Source: Amycolatopsis sulphurea (GTDB lineage: Bacteria; Actinomycetota; Actinomycetes; Mycobacteriales; Pseudonocardiaceae). From it: a stretch of DNA of 64,000 nucleotides. The translations under genes were made by a program, and so were the position numbers. The notes beneath the pieces were generated by a model, which did not search any database, had not been told where the DNA came from, and saw only the letters and a list, made by a program, of their open reading frames with translations. Location of the stretch: assembly GCF_002564045.1 (NCBI RefSeq), contig NZ_PDJK01000002.1:62001-126000 (forward strand). Direction: 5' to 3'. Shown here piece by piece: positions 63,069 through 64,000 of this stretch; the stretch's first letter is position 1, and each line of letters begins with the position of its first letter.

Positions 63069-64000
63069 CTACTGGTAAGGATCGAGAATCCGCTGAATAT
63101 CGGTCCGGTAATTCGGCAGGTTGATGAAGTTGTGGTCACCCGGCAGGCCCGCGTTCTTCTCGATGGTCTTGATCACCCGGGTGATTGTGTCGCTCTTGGG
63201 CAGCAGGGCCACGGTCGGGCACAGCTTCAGATTCTCGATGACCACCCAGTTGATCGCGTAGCCGAGTGATTGCACCCAGTTGAAGTAGTCCGACTCCGCG
63301 ATGACCGGCGCACCGCCGAGCGCGCGCAGGATGGTGTTCTTGTATTTTCCGGACTCGGTTTTGGTGGAATCCTTCCCGTCGGCCTGCTTGTAGTCACCGC
63401 CGCCACCGATTCCGTTGAAGCGTGCTTCGACGGAGGCGCCGAAGTCCTCGCTTTCCTTGGTCGACTCCTCGAAGCTGGTGATCGTCGTCGATTCCTTGGC
63501 GTAGATCGCGCCACCCAGCGTGAACTCCAGGGGCACGTAGTAGCCCCAGTCGTCCAGCACCTCCAGAAGCTTGGCATAGTGGGAGCTGTCCGGCTCCGTC
63601 TTGTACGCCACGGCCTCCTCGACCTCCTGGGCGAACCCCGGGCGGGCGGTCATGGTCTTGCGGTCGACGCGCAGGAAGATCTTCCTGACCCACATCCGGC
63701 TGACCAGATGTTCGCTGGCATCCTTCTTGTTGACGGAATGCTCTTGCGAGTACTTGTACTCTGCTTTCGCGTCCGCGAAGGGCGTCGCCACCGAAACCGA
63801 GCCGGACTTCATACCGGAGATGGTGAGGCTGCTGGTGAACTCGGAGAACGTGTATTCGGTGGACTTCTCCGAAGTGACCGTGGGCTGGGTGGGCGTGGGC
63901 AGGCCGCTCCAGGTGCACACGTCACCACGAGTGCTGCGCGTGAGGCCGTCGTTCGACAGGATCAGCCCGCGGTAGATGTACACACTGTCGAACAGCGCTT
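63069..64000 (-). CDS. MACPF/perforin-like protein (5' end beyond the window)
   Basis: At least 304 residues are visible from a GTG at 63983, but the frame stays open to the window edge (ALFDS precedes), so the gene is probably longer. Counting from that GTG, residues 146-158 read WGYYVPLEFTLGG, matching the MACPF signature pattern [YW]-G-[TS]-H-[FY]-x6-G-G in spacing, with Tyr-Tyr in place of Thr-His. A charged amphipathic region (ITSFEESTKESEDFGASVEA) follows, then a Gly run, and ILRALGGAPVIAESDYFNW resembles the C-terminal MACPF block. Base composition is nearer 58-60% GC, lower than neighbours, suggesting transfer. A secreted pore-forming role is inferred. Confidence 0.68.
   Translation of the reverse strand, partial: ALFDSVYIYRGLILSNDGLTRSTRGDVCTWSGLPTPTQPTVTSEKSTEYTFSEFTSSLTISGMKSGSVSVATPFADAKAEYKYSQEHSVNKKDASEHLVSRMWVRKIFLRVDRKTMTARPGFAQEVEEAVAYKTEPDSSHYAKLLEVLDDWGYYVPLEFTLGGAIYAKESTTITSFEESTKESEDFGASVEARFNGIGGGGDYKQADGKDSTKTESGKYKNTILRALGGAPVIAESDYFNWVQSLGYAINWVVIENLKLCPTVALLPKSDTITRVIKTIEKNAGLPGDHNFINLPNYRTDIQRILDPYQ

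Overview
The window is a high-GC (roughly 70%) chromosomal segment of an actinomycete, most likely a Pseudonocardiaceae member such as Amycolatopsis. The basis is codon bias, frequent GTG starts, mycothiol-order style gene neighbourhoods and long runs of genes in the same order as Mycobacterium tuberculosis (remembered, not searched). Genes are dense and mostly housekeeping. No rRNA, tRNA, CRISPR array, transposase or prophage was seen.

Layout. 0-1.4 kb: tail of an upstream gene and a secreted SGNH esterase. 1.4-12.9 kb: a block resembling Mtb Rv2179c-Rv2187 (RNase AS, PlsC acyltransferase, esterase, glutamate-cysteine ligase-like enzyme, Nudix-NYN fusion, ROK glucokinase, ArsA-type ATPase with a co-translated CxxC protein, two SRPBCC proteins, phosphoesterase, FadD15 acyl-CoA ligase). 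13-22.4 kb: YbjQ-like protein, FAD monooxygenase, Rv3722c-type aminotransferase, an acuC-pat lysine deacetylase/acetyltransferase operon, rhodanese. 22.4-26.6 kb: ideR-galK, galE and a DUF4192 gene. 27.3-35.9 kb: NarL-type two-component system, secreted S15 peptidase, CBS protein, zinc peptidase, prolyl oligopeptidase, ferritin-like protein. 36.1-40.4 kb: a frameshifted phosphoribosyltransferase, then nrdR-nrdJ with candidate NrdR and DnaA-like sites. 41-56.3 kb: a block like Mtb Rv2718c-Rv2733c (LysM protein divergent from lexA with two SOS boxes, hflX, a regulator/MFS pair, valS, dapF, miaA, DUF349 protein, Rv2732c-like protein, miaB). 56.4-63 kb: orphan TAXI lipoprotein, OmpR-type two-component system, gluABCD amino-acid ABC transporter. 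63-64 kb: a lower-GC MACPF/perforin-like gene cut by the window edge.

The most unusual material is extragenic. A palindrome family with core GTGAAGGGNCCCTTCAC occurs twelve times, only between genes or touching their stop codons. At two convergent gene junctions (50.4-50.7 and 54.0-54.3 kb) these palindromes flank two copies of an element with 23-bp imperfect terminal inverted repeats and no coding capacity, a MITE-like arrangement. Other points of note are a twenty-copy 9-bp minisatellite after lexA, three 50-56 bp tandem repeats before a sensor kinase, a decayed duplicate of the ybdK 3' end, and three single-base insertions in one gene.
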